Origin: a virus
DNA: 64,000 bases
Reading direction: 5' to 3' (one strand)
Virus record (IMG/VR): IMGVR_UViG_3300046167_000873
Span: 1-64,000 of that record
The first letter of the stretch is position 1. Each line of letters starts with the position of its first letter. The notes beneath the pieces are model-generated. The model saw nothing but the letters and a program-made list of their open reading frames with translations. It was not told the origin of the DNA and made no database searches. The position numbers were made by a program, and so were the translations under genes. Shown piece by piece: positions 22,777 to 31,383 of this stretch.

Positions 22777-23052
22777 TTATACAACAATACCTGAGGTTGC
22801 TTGAATCCATACTTTTTCAATAGTTGGTTCTGTTTTTTGCATAAAAATAATATGACTACCATTAATAGTAACTTTATTAGGATTGCGTTCACCAGACATA
22901 CAGATAGCAGGTGCAAATTCTGCGCCTTTTTCAGATACTACAAGTGTGCGTGGGCTTCCGATACGATATTCGTCGTTATCAAAACTTTCAAGGCGACCAA
23001 TAATTTCTCCTACAACTGTTACGACTGTGATTACTTCACCGAGTTTAGCCAT
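22777..23052 (-). CDS. Small beta-barrel (Sm-like) hypothetical protein
   Basis: The 91-residue protein is strand-rich with VVGEIIGRLESFDNDEYRIGSPRTLVV near residues 13-40, the shape of an Sm/Lsm first motif, and ends with SHIIFMQKTEPT. Similar small barrels are common in T4-like phages; RNA binding is possible but not proven. Confidence 0.6.
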   Translation of the reverse strand: MAKLGEVITVVTVVGEIIGRLESFDNDEYRIGSPRTLVVSEKGAEFAPAICMSGERNPNKVTINGSHIIFMQKTEPTIEKVWIQATSGIVV

Positions 23053-23054
23053 TT

Positions 23055-23261
23055 CTATTCTCCATAGTATTTTACATGAGGTTGATCACAGTCTTCAACG
23101 GTTCCATCTTCTAAAGATACGAAGTTTATGTAGCCTGCCGGTTCACGTGATTTGTATTCGTTCTTTTCTATATCTAACAAAGGTACTATGTTGCCAATCA
23201 TATTTCTATACCACTTCATTCCATCTTTACAGCTATTAATTCTCAATACTTTTACATTCAT
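23055..23261 (-). CDS. Hypothetical protein (68 aa)
   Basis: Soluble 68-residue product with strand-rich start (MNVKVLRINSCKDGMKWYRNMIG) and an acidic end (LEDGTVEDCDQPHVKYYGE). It lies between RegA and the Sm-like gene with 2-18 base gaps. No family recognised. Confidence 0.6.
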   Translation of the reverse strand: MNVKVLRINSCKDGMKWYRNMIGNIVPLLDIEKNEYKSREPAGYINFVSLEDGTVEDCDQPHVKYYGE

Positions 23262-23279
23262 AATAAATCCCTCACATAA

Positions 23280-23678
23280 TTATAATTTCTTTCCAATGTT
23301 GTACTTAGCAACTAATTCCCAGTCAGCTTTATCTTTATGAGATATGATTTTGATTTGCCCTGTAGGAGCTGATTCAGCGGCGACAATATCGCTGTTTACA
23401 ACCTCAAGTAAATCCCATTCTGCAAGCAATCTAACGATAGCGTTTCTTCGTCCGCGATCTTCTTCAGAAAAATTACTAGGCTTACCGTCAAGCGCAAATA
23501 ACTCTTTGAAGTGCACGATATAATATTTACCGCGCTTGTGCAGAATATGACACGATTGGTATAGCTTCTTTGTTTTCGGACTAGCAATACCAATACGAGT
23601 AAGGGTCTCTTTGATCTTTAAAAAATCATCATCTTCTATTAATGTTATTTCAACAAGTGAATCTACAATGTTATCCAT
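23280..23678 (-). CDS. regA: RegA translational repressor
   Basis: The 132-residue protein matches T4 RegA (122 aa) in the pattern VEITLIEDDDFLKIKETLTRIGI, the lysine-rich KKLYQSCHILHKRGKYYIVHFKEL segment and EEDRGRRNAIVRLLAEWDLLEVV. RegA binds the start regions of early mRNAs and blocks translation. The order regA-62-44-45 is as in T4. Its own early leader targets are probably the A-rich starts upstream of early genes here. Confidence 0.92.
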   Translation of the reverse strand: MDNIVDSLVEITLIEDDDFLKIKETLTRIGIASPKTKKLYQSCHILHKRGKYYIVHFKELFALDGKPSNFSEEDRGRRNAIVRLLAEWDLLEVVNSDIVAAESAPTGQIKIISHKDKADWELVAKYNIGKKL

Positions 23679-23679
23679 G

Positions 23680-24057
23680 TTAACCGCCTTTTTCCAAGCT
23701 AGTTTTTATTATTTTAATTTGATCTGAAGAAAGTATTGATATTGCTTGAACTGCTTGACTATTACTATATCCATAGTATTCCTTTACAGCTTCAACATCA
23801 CTATCATCTTCTTTTTTAAACCATTTGGAAAATCTTTTCCTTGGCCTGATGGTACTTATTAAAAAATCATATTGGAGTTTTGGGTCTAAATCACGGCATA
23901 TATTCATTTGGTTGGCATACATGATCGTATCTTGAAAGTATGAAAGGCCACGATTCATAAGAAAAGGCTTGTAATCTTTCTCAAGACCAGGATCTTCGGC
24001 AATGAGGTTTTTCTTTGATGTATTGATACTATTTAAAAAATCAAATGGGCTCGTCAT
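23680..24057 (-). CDS. 62: Clamp loader small subunit gp62
   Basis: I start at MTSPFDFLNSINTSKKN; the TTG six codons earlier lacks a separate box. The 125-residue protein has the gp62 pattern (PFLMNRGLSYFQDTIMYANQMN, LDPKLQYDFLISTIRPRKRF, EYYGYSNSQA), shorter than T4 gp62 (187), as in many marine T4-like phages. With gp44 it loads the gp45 sliding clamp. It lies directly upstream of regA. Confidence 0.85.
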   Translation of the reverse strand: MTSPFDFLNSINTSKKNLIAEDPGLEKDYKPFLMNRGLSYFQDTIMYANQMNICRDLDPKLQYDFLISTIRPRKRFSKWFKKEDDSDVEAVKEYYGYSNSQAVQAISILSSDQIKIIKTSLEKGG

Positions 24058-24235
24058 GATTAAATCGTTCCTCAACTGCTTCAGTATATTTCTGTTCTAT
24101 TACTTCCATTAGCCTTTCACATTCTTCACACACAGATATTGCATGGTCCCCAACGTAAATAACTGCACACGGTTCAGGGCGTTCATTATTACATTCAGTA
24201 ATTTCACAATGTAATTTTCTATCTTTTTTAAACAT
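24041..24235 (-). CDS. Small Cys-rich hypothetical protein (64 aa)
   Basis: The ATG at 24235 follows AAGGTGGATATT. The product has CEITECNNERPEPC and VCEECERLME, with CxxC and paired cysteines that could bind zinc. It overlaps the 5' end of gp62 by 17 bases. Not a known replication protein, but inserted in the clamp operon. Confidence 0.55.
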   Translation of the reverse strand: MFKKDRKLHCEITECNNERPEPCAVIYVGDHAISVCEECERLMEVIEQKYTEAVEERFNHDEPI

Positions 24236-24247
24236 AATATCCACCTT

Positions 24248-24535
24248 TTACCATATATCAGATTTAGATAAAGACCAACTATTTTGTATGGTTGGATACA
24301 TTTCTAAGTGAACCATAAGCAAAGACTGTAGTTCATTGATAACATCGAATTCAAACCCCTGTCTTGTTCCTCGCGCTGTATAATCATAGCTAACACATTC
24401 TGTTAGTTTATCTAGACAGTCTTGTGATCCCCAGAGAAAGCATATCTTAGAGGACAATTCTGGGTGTTTTATATCTACTAATGATTCTTCGACACCAAGA
24501 TAATCAGCTACAGTTTTAGGATTAAGAAAATTCAC
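24248..24535 (-). CDS. Hypothetical protein in clamp-loader operon (95 aa)
   Basis: A 95-residue acidic, soluble protein (FLNPKTVADYLGVEESLVDI start, Cys-containing middle, SKSDIW end). It overlaps the gp44 C-terminal fragment by 14 bases and is followed by the Cys-rich gene. No homology recognised. Confidence 0.6.
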   Translation of the reverse strand: MNFLNPKTVADYLGVEESLVDIKHPELSSKICFLWGSQDCLDKLTECVSYDYTARGTRQGFEFDVINELQSLLMVHLEMYPTIQNSWSLSKSDIW

Positions 24536-24902
24536 AGTTTGCCATAATCTCTGTTAGGCATGCAGTAATATTTATCTCTTGATCTGCAACAAATGCCGTC
24601 TTGTATTGATACTCAGATAATATCAGAATAAGTTGTGGAACAGAGTTTGGTTTTAAAAAACCTGAGCATTTATCATACAGCTTTCTAAATAAGGCGGTAG
24701 GGTCGCTGTCAGAGTTAAATGCAATCCATTTTCTTACTTCTGTAAAATCTTTATCTTTCAGCTTTTGTACGAGATTATCAAAATTCTCTTCACTGAGATT
24801 TGCAAGGATTCCGTTATCAATAATACCTGTCGCTGAGTAACGTTGTAACTCATTGATAATGCCGGCGGTTATCAGGAAAGTATTTTTTAACAAACTCGGC
24901 AA
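24522..24902 (-). CDS. 44: Clamp loader gp44, C-terminal part (frameshifted gene)
   Basis: From about residue 15 (IINELQRYSATG) this is the C-terminal collar domain of T4 gp44 (LPQLILILSEYQYK-type AAA+ lid region). The first 14 codons are an out-of-frame artefact. In the intervening 45 bases a third frame encodes PVAEFVKKYFPDNRR, so two single-base insertions (near 24907-24910 and 24861-24865) separate the halves. The native protein would be near 315 residues like T4 gp44 (319). Confidence 0.85.
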   Translation of the reverse strand: MPSLLKNTFLITAGIINELQRYSATGIIDNGILANLSEENFDNLVQKLKDKDFTEVRKWIAFNSDSDPTALFRKLYDKCSGFLKPNSVPQLILILSEYQYKTAFVADQEINITACLTEIMANCEFS

Positions 24903-25462
24903 CAGGCCCCGTTTACGTATTCTACGTTCTCTGCTTTAAGTATACCACATATTGATGTAAACACGTCCTTTGCAACTTGAGACTTCTGCTCTTTAGATAT
25001 CGTGAAATCTATAACGCTACAACGAGAATGAAGTGGTTCAATAATCCTATTCTTGAAGTTACACGTAAGAATGAATCCACAGTTTGCAGAGTATTCTTCC
25101 ATGAAGTTACGAAGAGCTGGTTGTGTAGAGTTTGCGTTGAGGTAGTCAGCCTCATCAAGAATGACATACTTACGACCACCTTGCAATGATACCGATGATG
25201 CGAACTGCATAATCTCATTGCGAAGTGTATCGATGTTGCCGTTCATAGAACCGTTGATGACTATATAGTCAGATCCTAGTTCTTCACACATTGCTTTGGC
25301 GACTGTTGTCTTACCAACACCTGGACCACCACTAAGGATGAGGTTTGGTACATTGCCGCTGTCGACAAACTTTTGAAAGGTAGCTTTAAGTTGTGATGTT
25401 AAAGCACAGTCTATAATTCGCTTGGGCCGATACCGCTCCACCCACAAGAAATCTTCACGCAT
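24887..25462 (-). CDS. 44: Clamp loader ATPase gp44, N-terminal part (frameshifted gene)
   Basis: The frame holds the AAA+ core of gp44: VERYRPKRIID start, Walker A SGGPGVGKTT near 45-54, Walker B YVILDEADYLN near 103, and the SRC arginine-finger motif near 148. Homology runs to VEYVNG, after which the frame shifts at a GGGG run and ends in GACCRVC. gp44/gp62 loads the sliding clamp. Sequence error or true breakage cannot be told apart here. Confidence 0.88.
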   Translation of the reverse strand: MREDFLWVERYRPKRIIDCALTSQLKATFQKFVDSGNVPNLILSGGPGVGKTTVAKAMCEELGSDYIVINGSMNGNIDTLRNEIMQFASSVSLQGGRKYVILDEADYLNANSTQPALRNFMEEYSANCGFILTCNFKNRIIEPLHSRCSVIDFTISKEQKSQVAKDVFTSICGILKAENVEYVNGACCRVC

Positions 25463-25502
25463 AATATATCCTTCATATAATATTAAAAACCCAATTAGTT
25501 GT

Positions 25503-25545
25503 GACCCCGAAACCCTTCGTCATCAACTTAGCCCCATGCGGGGTC
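25503..25545 (-). promoter_or_regulatory. Competing hairpins in gp45-gp44 gap
   Basis: In the 92-base gap after gp45 the minus-strand RNA can form CCCC-GCAT-GGGG (25532-25543) or pair GACCCCG (25539-25545) with CGGGGTC (25503-25509), a 7-bp stem. The two share the ACCCC segment and exclude each other. This could be an attenuator or an mRNA processing structure; no U-run follows. Confidence 0.5.
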
Positions 25546-25554
25546 CCTCTATTT

Positions 25555-26211
25555 TTAAAAGCTGGAATTACTATCTAAGCTAATCCAATATTCTATATCA
25601 TCTGACTTAAAGTGCGCAAGCCCTTTTGCAGATATTGTAACATCATAATCAGCAGGAATAATCTTTAAGTTTTCAGTTTTAAAGATCGCTTCGAAACCAT
25701 CCATTGCTGTATTGTCCCCGATTTCGATATCATATTTATCCGCTGATGGATTTTTAGTATCAGTTGCACGAAGCCATATTTTACCGCCTTGGCCTGCTAC
25801 AACAAAATCAGGAAGAGACATTACACCCAATGCTTTCATCACTTCAACAAACTGATCTTGTGGCAATTTAAAAGATACGTCAGCTTCCATTACAATCTCA
25901 CGATCAGGAGGAGTAATGATAGTAGACTCACTTGCGTAAGTATAACCTACTGTGCGACCATCTGATCGGATAGTCAAACCTGTTTCTTCGAATTCAAAAC
26001 TTGGATCTTCAAACAAACTTAATACACCAAGAAACCTTGATAGATCGTATATAGAGAACGTCTGAGGGATCACGTTATCTAAATTAGCCTTTGCCATCAT
26101 GGTTTTATTAGGTGAGATTGTTTTAATCACTGAGCCTTCGTCAAACTTAAGAGAAGGATTGATGTGAGAAAAGTTCTTTAGGATCTGCACTGTTCGTGGT
26201 GATAGTTTCAT
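25555..26211 (-). CDS. 45: Sliding clamp gp45
   Basis: The 218-residue protein (T4 gp45, 228) starts MKLSPRTVQILKNFSHINPSLKF, with IYDLSRFLGVLSLF near 53 and QFVEVMKALGVMSLPDFVV near 125, the repeated domain pattern of the trimeric clamp. gp45 tethers gp43 polymerase to DNA and also co-activates late transcription with gp55 and gp33. It sits before gp44 as in T4. The next gene upstream is a glycosyltransferase. Confidence 0.92.
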   Translation of the reverse strand: MKLSPRTVQILKNFSHINPSLKFDEGSVIKTISPNKTMMAKANLDNVIPQTFSIYDLSRFLGVLSLFEDPSFEFEETGLTIRSDGRTVGYTYASESTIITPPDREIVMEADVSFKLPQDQFVEVMKALGVMSLPDFVVAGQGGKIWLRATDTKNPSADKYDIEIGDNTAMDGFEAIFKTENLKIIPADYDVTISAKGLAHFKSDDIEYWISLDSNSSF

Positions 26212-26223
26212 AATATAGTTTTC

Positions 26224-27198
26224 CTATTTAAGTGATGATTTCTTATTTAGTTTCTCAGGGTCAGCAGTTGGAGCAGCACCGATTGAAGCAATGTGTGCTA
26301 ACGATCCACCAAATACATATGTACCAACATGCTTTAAACTCATCCATGGACACATCCAAACTTTCATACCAGCCCTCCTTACATTGTAACAAAACATGTA
26401 ATCTTCGGACAAGTATCTATTCGAATATTTTTCTTGATCGATACCACTTCTTTTATCTGATAAGAATGCTATGACATCATCCTTTGTTGCTTCAGGGTTT
26501 TTATCGTAGAACGCTGTAATTTCAGGCAAAAGATTCTGTGTTTTATCATCAATGAGTGCATCGAAGTATGCCATAATTTCACGAGAGCCATCAAAGTTTT
26601 CTGTTCGAATATGATCAGGCCTATAAAGAAATTGTGGATATGTTTCTTGATATTTCTCAAAGGTAGAGCGTTTAATCATCATAAAACCAGTGCCGCCTTC
26701 TGCTACTTCAGCCGGTTCTGCAATTTTAATATGACCTGTTTTGCTTATTGGGTTGAATACGTAATCACCAACAAAATTCTCTAGTTCATTGGGGTTTGTA
26801 TCAGCTGCACCCACATCAACAGCTTGCTTAATCTTTTCCCAAGAAATTGTTTTCTTAGGATAAGGTCCGCACATGACATCATAATCGTCTGGGTTTTGCA
26901 ACATAGAACCAAGTAACGCAATGACATCACGGGGATTAAACATAATATCAGCATCAATAAACATGAGGTGTGTGCAATCACTCCTCATAAACTCATCGAC
27001 ACAATAGTTACGTGCTCGTGTAATCAATGACTCGTTAAAGAGAAAGTAAAACTGTAGTGGGATTTTATATTGCTTACACATAACAGTAAGCTCAGCAAGA
27101 GATCTTGCATACATACCAGCACATTGACCTCCATACATTGGAGTGGCTAGAAATATTTTCTGTTTTTGTAAATCTTCAATTGGTACGTTTATTTCCAT
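26224..27198 (-). CDS. Glycosyltransferase, GT-A fold
   Basis: The 324-residue protein begins with a substrate-pocket region (KIFLATPMYGGQCAGMYARSL) and has THLMFIDADIMF near 90-101 with a DxD metal motif, then PYPKKTISWEKIK and GGTGFMMIKRSTFEK. It is the GT type often seen in marine T4-like phages that transfers a sugar from an NDP-sugar. With the NDP-sugar nucleotidyltransferase at 8844-9617 it could add sugars to DNA bases or phage or host surface glycans. Confidence 0.8.
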   Translation of the reverse strand: MEINVPIEDLQKQKIFLATPMYGGQCAGMYARSLAELTVMCKQYKIPLQFYFLFNESLITRARNYCVDEFMRSDCTHLMFIDADIMFNPRDVIALLGSMLQNPDDYDVMCGPYPKKTISWEKIKQAVDVGAADTNPNELENFVGDYVFNPISKTGHIKIAEPAEVAEGGTGFMMIKRSTFEKYQETYPQFLYRPDHIRTENFDGSREIMAYFDALIDDKTQNLLPEITAFYDKNPEATKDDVIAFLSDKRSGIDQEKYSNRYLSEDYMFCYNVRRAGMKVWMCPWMSLKHVGTYVFGGSLAHIASIGAAPTADPEKLNKKSSLK

Positions 27199-27229
27199 GT
27201 TACGTGTATCCTCATTTTAATGTTAGCTC

Positions 27230-27259
27230 ACTATACTACGACTATATATCCCTGTAAAT
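27230..27259 (-). promoter_or_regulatory. Early-type promoter ATTTAC-N18-TATAGT
   Basis: ATTTAC at 27254-27259 and TATAGT at 27230-27235 on the minus strand, 18 bases apart and about 32 bases before the glycosyltransferase ATG. Two mismatches to the consensus of the early set make it weaker. Confidence 0.45.
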
Positions 27260-28374
27260 TAAAAGAATGCGTTAAGACCAAATTCTTTTTGTATTTCATT
27301 TTCAGGGGTCGGAGTGTAATCAATAAATGGAGCATGTGACCATTCGTATCCTTGCCAATGTGGATACCATGCGCGTGATAAATGTACCGACTTTGGTTTT
27401 TCCATACAATCAAAATCAAGTTCACCTTGTGAATTAATCATCTCACCGATCCACTCATAAAGTTCTACTTTATAGTTGAATGCACTTGACGATTTTTCAA
27501 TTTGCTGCTTAAGATAATTTTTAAAATGTTTTCGAACATTGTTGCGTTCTTCCCATGACCCATAAAATGGAGTATGCTTATACCAACCAGTCTTTGGAAC
27601 TGATCTACTTTCATTTTCAATTGGCAACAATTCATAGATCGTTACTTTGCATCCATAACGCGCAGATAACTCAATAGCTTGTCTTAGATATTCATCGACT
27701 AGATCTTCTACTGCTTTGAATGGATCGGGTTGGCGACATAAATGATGGCGGACATCGATATTACCAAAATATAATTCAATGTTTTCCCATACGTCCCTCT
27801 TTGGTAGAAAACTGTTTAGGCCTTCTTTTAATGCACCATGTAATGTTTTAAATGGAACTGATACGTTTTTCCATTCCGGTCTATACATGCATATTGCGTG
27901 GCTATCACCTATAGAAATATTTTGACCGTTGACAAGATTGTTTGTGCATAATGTTTCTGCATTTTCACACATTCTTTTTAAATTATCCCAATCAGTATTG
28001 TCCCAATCAGGGTTGTACTCGTCGCTCTTTTCAAGCCGTTCTTTCATCATGCCATAATAATCTGGCATATCAATTGCTATCGAATAAACTTTGCCTTTGA
28101 ATTTTGAAAAGTTAACGAAGTTACCGATACCTGCGTAATTCTTTACACCACCAAAAAGATTAATAGAGCCACTCCAATCATTTCCATGATATACATAAAG
28201 CTCATCGTAATCATTGAGCTCCGATTTATACATCGGACCAGCAATATTCATTGTCATCGTGCAACTTCTAGATGCTTGGATTTGATCAGTATAGATGGCG
28301 GCTTGCGCAGCCCTATGACTAGTCATGGCTTTAGAAATCGTATTGAACGGTGAAGATACAATACCTTTTTTCAT
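27259..28374 (-). CDS. Hypothetical protein of modification cluster, SGNH-like motifs
   Basis: The start at MKKGIVSSPF follows AGGATAATGATT. The 371-residue protein has SIGDSHAICMYRP near 155 (GDSH, similar to the GDSL/SGNH block I), then a YFGNIDVRHHLCRQ segment near 205 (block III GxND-like) and KSVHLSRAWYP near 340 (possible late His). This fits an SGNH-hydrolase-like or related esterase fold. It is directly downstream of the frameshifted small gene and the aGPT-like gene, so it is probably part of the modification cluster. Substrate unknown. Confidence 0.55.
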   Translation of the reverse strand: MKKGIVSSPFNTISKAMTSHRAAQAAIYTDQIQASRSCTMTMNIAGPMYKSELNDYDELYVYHGNDWSGSINLFGGVKNYAGIGNFVNFSKFKGKVYSIAIDMPDYYGMMKERLEKSDEYNPDWDNTDWDNLKRMCENAETLCTNNLVNGQNISIGDSHAICMYRPEWKNVSVPFKTLHGALKEGLNSFLPKRDVWENIELYFGNIDVRHHLCRQPDPFKAVEDLVDEYLRQAIELSARYGCKVTIYELLPIENESRSVPKTGWYKHTPFYGSWEERNNVRKHFKNYLKQQIEKSSSAFNYKVELYEWIGEMINSQGELDFDCMEKPKSVHLSRAWYPHWQGYEWSHAPFIDYTPTPENEIQKEFGLNAFF

Positions 28375-28384
28375 AATCATTATC

Positions 28385-28598
28385 CTAAAAATATTTGTTA
28401 AGCGTCTCTAACTTTTCGTCTGCTTCTGCCAACTTGGCAACTTCTTCATCGATAGCGCCTGTGATATCTGAATGCTCGCCAATACCTACAGAGTGCCGCA
28501 AATATGTTTCGATGTTAGCAGCGCGCAAGGGCTACATCGCCTTCATATTTTTTGCGTAGCGCTAATAACAAAATTTCATTCATAGAGCTGTTTTTCAT
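28385..28598 (-). pseudogene. Small conserved T4-like protein, frameshifted
   Basis: The frame from the ATG at 28598 is open for 27 codons and then meets a stop. After skipping one base near 28520-28526 it continues through AANIETYLRHSVGIGEHSDI, AIDEEVAKLAEADEKLETL and a TAG. The pattern (ANIETYL, VGIGEHSDI, AIDEE, LAEADEKLE) is that of a short conserved T4-like phage protein of about 70 residues. It is either a broken gene or has a sequence error. Confidence 0.6.
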
Positions 28599-29755
28599 AA
28601 TAATTTCACCTTTTGTTGATAATCTTTAGTAGACATCCCTGCTTGTTTAAGAATTACATCATCAGATGGATGACTTTTCATTCCATTAAATGTTTCAACT
28701 AATCCGAGCTCCAACATCGCACGCTGTCTACCATATGGATGATCGGTAATACCACAAGAAGACCACAAGCTATCATAATCCAAGTGATCGTAATCAGGAC
28801 CAGGACGGACATAATTTTCAACGTAACGAATAAAGTCACAGCACACATCTTCAGCATTGTAAGGAATCGACCCAGTATCATCATAGATTTTTGACATAAC
28901 TGCATCTAGAAATACCTCCTTCTTTACTTTTTTAGTTGGTGTTGCTAGGTATGAAATACATTCTACAGCATTTGTACCATAATAGAACATACTTTCTTTG
29001 TTAACATATTGAGGAAACCAATCAGCAATGTCAGCAACAACAGCAGCATATTGAAACTTATATCGCTTTAAGCCATTGTCTTCATTCCACTGAAGCATGA
29101 ACTCTCCAATCTCTCTTAAATCCCTTTTATCTCCTTGAGATAACCAAGCAGCGAGGGCTCTTGCAAGCCTTGGCGCGTATTCTCCTAAATAATAATCACC
29201 GCCCTTTTTATAATCTCCACGCGGTTTTGGAAACTGTGGAAACTGGTAACCTACTGATGTATAGAAAGACACTGGATAATGTTTCATCAGGCCTACCATG
29301 TCATCGATGGTATCACATTGATGCAGATTGAATAGGATTGTATTGTGATATCCAGAAGGCTTCTGGGCATAGTTGATGGCTGATCCTGTGACTCTATGCA
29401 ATATGAATATGTACAACCATTCAGGTAAATCATAGAAGTGTTGTTTTCCAGTCCAGTCTTTGGCTACCTGTTCTCTTTGACGAGTACACGTACCTGCTTC
29501 CATTTTTTTCCAATATGGATGAGATGGATTCCAACCATAAAAACAATCATTGATGATCTGAGAAAAGCCTGCATATTTACGTTCAACAACATCATAGAGT
29601 TCTACATTCTCCATAAGATCATCGTTCAGGCCTGAGTCTTTATGTGCAATCATGCCATATGGTTCATCTTCGCACACATTACAAAGATCCTGCTGACGTT
29701 TAGCAAGATCAAAGTATCGAATGAATTCGTCATAATATCGTGTAGTTTCAATCAT
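28595..29755 (-). CDS. aGPT-pyrophosphorylase-like protein (base hypermodification)
   Basis: The 386-residue protein resembles the alpha-glutamyl/putrescinyl-thymine pyrophosphorylase families (helix-hairpin-helix DNA-glycosylase-like) of hypermodifying phages: an N-terminal YYDEFIRYFDLAKRQQ segment and the later HRVTGSAINYAQKPSGYHNTI block with YYLGEYAPRLARAL. These proteins replace a 5-phosphomethyl-base pyrophosphate or phosphate with an amino group donor on DNA. Identification is by eye, but the neighbouring TS-family gene at 31934-32617 supports it. ATGA overlap couples it to the next gene upstream. Confidence 0.55.
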   Translation of the reverse strand: MIETTRYYDEFIRYFDLAKRQQDLCNVCEDEPYGMIAHKDSGLNDDLMENVELYDVVERKYAGFSQIINDCFYGWNPSHPYWKKMEAGTCTRQREQVAKDWTGKQHFYDLPEWLYIFILHRVTGSAINYAQKPSGYHNTILFNLHQCDTIDDMVGLMKHYPVSFYTSVGYQFPQFPKPRGDYKKGGDYYLGEYAPRLARALAAWLSQGDKRDLREIGEFMLQWNEDNGLKRYKFQYAAVVADIADWFPQYVNKESMFYYGTNAVECISYLATPTKKVKKEVFLDAVMSKIYDDTGSIPYNAEDVCCDFIRYVENYVRPGPDYDHLDYDSLWSSCGITDHPYGRQRAMLELGLVETFNGMKSHPSDDVILKQAGMSTKDYQQKVKLL

Positions 29756-30717
29756 AATAAAAAGGTTTCATATCCATCTTTGAGTGATCTGTTTGCATGC
29801 CAATCACCAAGATCATTCCATTCTCTTTGTGAATTGATTGCGTCGGTGTTTATTTTCATTAAGTTTCGGTTGATCTGATCGTCTGAACCAACATTAATAA
29901 AGATAGAACCTGGTTTACCTTCACGATCAAAAAGATCCCAAGCTTTTGCATCATATGCTCCTGTAGTAGGACAAGGCATTGTATCTGCAATTGGAGTTTT
30001 CTTAAGAAAAGGCATCGTTGCTGTTTCAAGAATAGCAACACCTTTTTCACCTTCATGAATATTGCGTGCAACTGCAACACCTTTTGGTGTAGCTTCAGGC
30101 CATCCCATTTGCAATGCACGAATCATTGTACCTGTAGATACTGCACAATATATCTCTGAAGGATCGTGCCCCAGATCGCTGCTGACATTCTTACACATGT
30201 TTACCAAACCAGCAGTGACTGTTGGTGTATCTTTAAATCCGAATGGAATGTAGGTAAAATCTCTTTCCTCAGCCCATTTCTTTGCGTAACTATTAAGCAT
30301 AGGCATCGCAGCAGTTTTAAAGAAGCGAACTTCTACATTGTCATATGCAAACAATGCACCTTGGTGATCAGAAACTTTTTTAGAGGCAGGCATAAAGAAG
30401 ACGCAACGCTTTTCATACCTCTCAGCAATAGCAGCGATTGCATCAGGCGCGTGTCCTTGTCTAGGTGCTACGTAGACGAATGTGTCAGATGGAGCTTGAG
30501 CAATAACCTTCTCACCGCCAAATGCTTTTAATCCACCAGGCGCAAGGTCAGCTCGAAGAATATATTTGTCTTTGTATTTTTCAACGACGGGTGAACCGAA
30601 ACGGGTATCAAATTGACCCCACATTTCTTGGTAATAATCTCTGCCGTCTTGACGAGACATACCTAAAAACAAATCTTTATTAAGGTCACTTTCAGTAATA
30701 TTAAATGATGTAGGCAT
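29752..30717 (-). CDS. PLP fold-II-like (tryptophan synthase beta-like) protein
   Basis: The 321-residue protein has a GLKAFGGEKVIAQA stretch near 60, a following VAPRQGHAPDAIAAIAERYEKRC motif, and SKKVSDHQGALFAYDN near 117. This order resembles beta-family PLP enzymes (ACC deaminase, TrpB type), where a Lys and a Q/N-x-H-A pattern bind PLP and substrate. STGTMIRALQMGWPE near 200 fits a phosphate loop region. PLP enzymes act in phage thymine hypermodification loci. The active-site Lys is not certain. Confidence 0.5.
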   Translation of the reverse strand: MPTSFNITESDLNKDLFLGMSRQDGRDYYQEMWGQFDTRFGSPVVEKYKDKYILRADLAPGGLKAFGGEKVIAQAPSDTFVYVAPRQGHAPDAIAAIAERYEKRCVFFMPASKKVSDHQGALFAYDNVEVRFFKTAAMPMLNSYAKKWAEERDFTYIPFGFKDTPTVTAGLVNMCKNVSSDLGHDPSEIYCAVSTGTMIRALQMGWPEATPKGVAVARNIHEGEKGVAILETATMPFLKKTPIADTMPCPTTGAYDAKAWDLFDREGKPGSIFINVGSDDQINRNLMKINTDAINSQREWNDLGDWHANRSLKDGYETFLL

Positions 30718-30720
30718 AAC

Positions 30721-31353
30721 TCAATCTCTAAAACATGGCAAAAATATATCTGGATCTACGTTGTGGTTACCGATTCTGTAATGTTCAGGTTCGTATAGTA
30801 CCTTAGGTAAAGGATTACTGACACCTACTCTTCCTGGCGAATTTTGTGGCTTATACCATTTTTTAAACTTTGCCATTGCAGTGTGAAAATACAAATAAGC
30901 ATTTGCTAACTGAATATACTTATCTAGGTCTACAGGCAAATCATACTGTTTAATCTTTTCAACTGCTCTGCGTTCACAGTCTGCCTCTAGCATAACGATA
31001 TTTGACAAAGCAGACCGTAAACTTGATTCTGATACATCTTCACCATCTAATGCAGCAGACCATATCATATAATCATCACCAATATTTTCTGGCCAATACT
31101 TAGAACCATCTATCCATTGATCCATGTGACAACTTTCATGTACATACACACCAATAAACATTTCTGGTGGGCAACCTGTCGCAACATGTAATCTCCGTGT
31201 CTCATCACAAAAGAAACCAAGCACTCGCATGCTATCACCTGGACAATTGACTAGCTGTCCTCTTCCTTTGTATATTGTAATGTTATTTGCTTTCGCTTTT
31301 GCACGTACGTCATTATCAAATCTTTTATATTCTTCGTTGGTTTTGTTTTTCAA
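30721..31353 (-). CDS. Putative metallopeptidase-like protein (HExxH)
   Basis: The 210-residue protein contains VYVHESCHMDQW near residue 70 (HExxH zinc motif) and a later VMLEADCERRAVE helix near 122, with Glu as a possible third ligand. The fold is of small phage or SprT-like metallohydrolases. It sits in the modification cluster with only a 3-base gap to the PLP-like gene. Substrate unknown; it could act in DNA-protein or peptide processing. Confidence 0.6.
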   Translation of the reverse strand: MKNKTNEEYKRFDNDVRAKAKANNITIYKGRGQLVNCPGDSMRVLGFFCDETRRLHVATGCPPEMFIGVYVHESCHMDQWIDGSKYWPENIGDDYMIWSAALDGEDVSESSLRSALSNIVMLEADCERRAVEKIKQYDLPVDLDKYIQLANAYLYFHTAMAKFKKWYKPQNSPGRVGVSNPLPKVLYEPEHYRIGNHNVDPDIFLPCFRD

Positions 31354-31383
31354 TATCTTCTCGTATTAGATCTAATAACATAC

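Noticed and set aside
12699-24910. Programmed frameshifting at GGGG runs in gp43 and gp44
   Set aside because: gp44 needs two shifts, the second at a different sequence, and no stimulatory structure is evident; sequence error explains all cases more simply.
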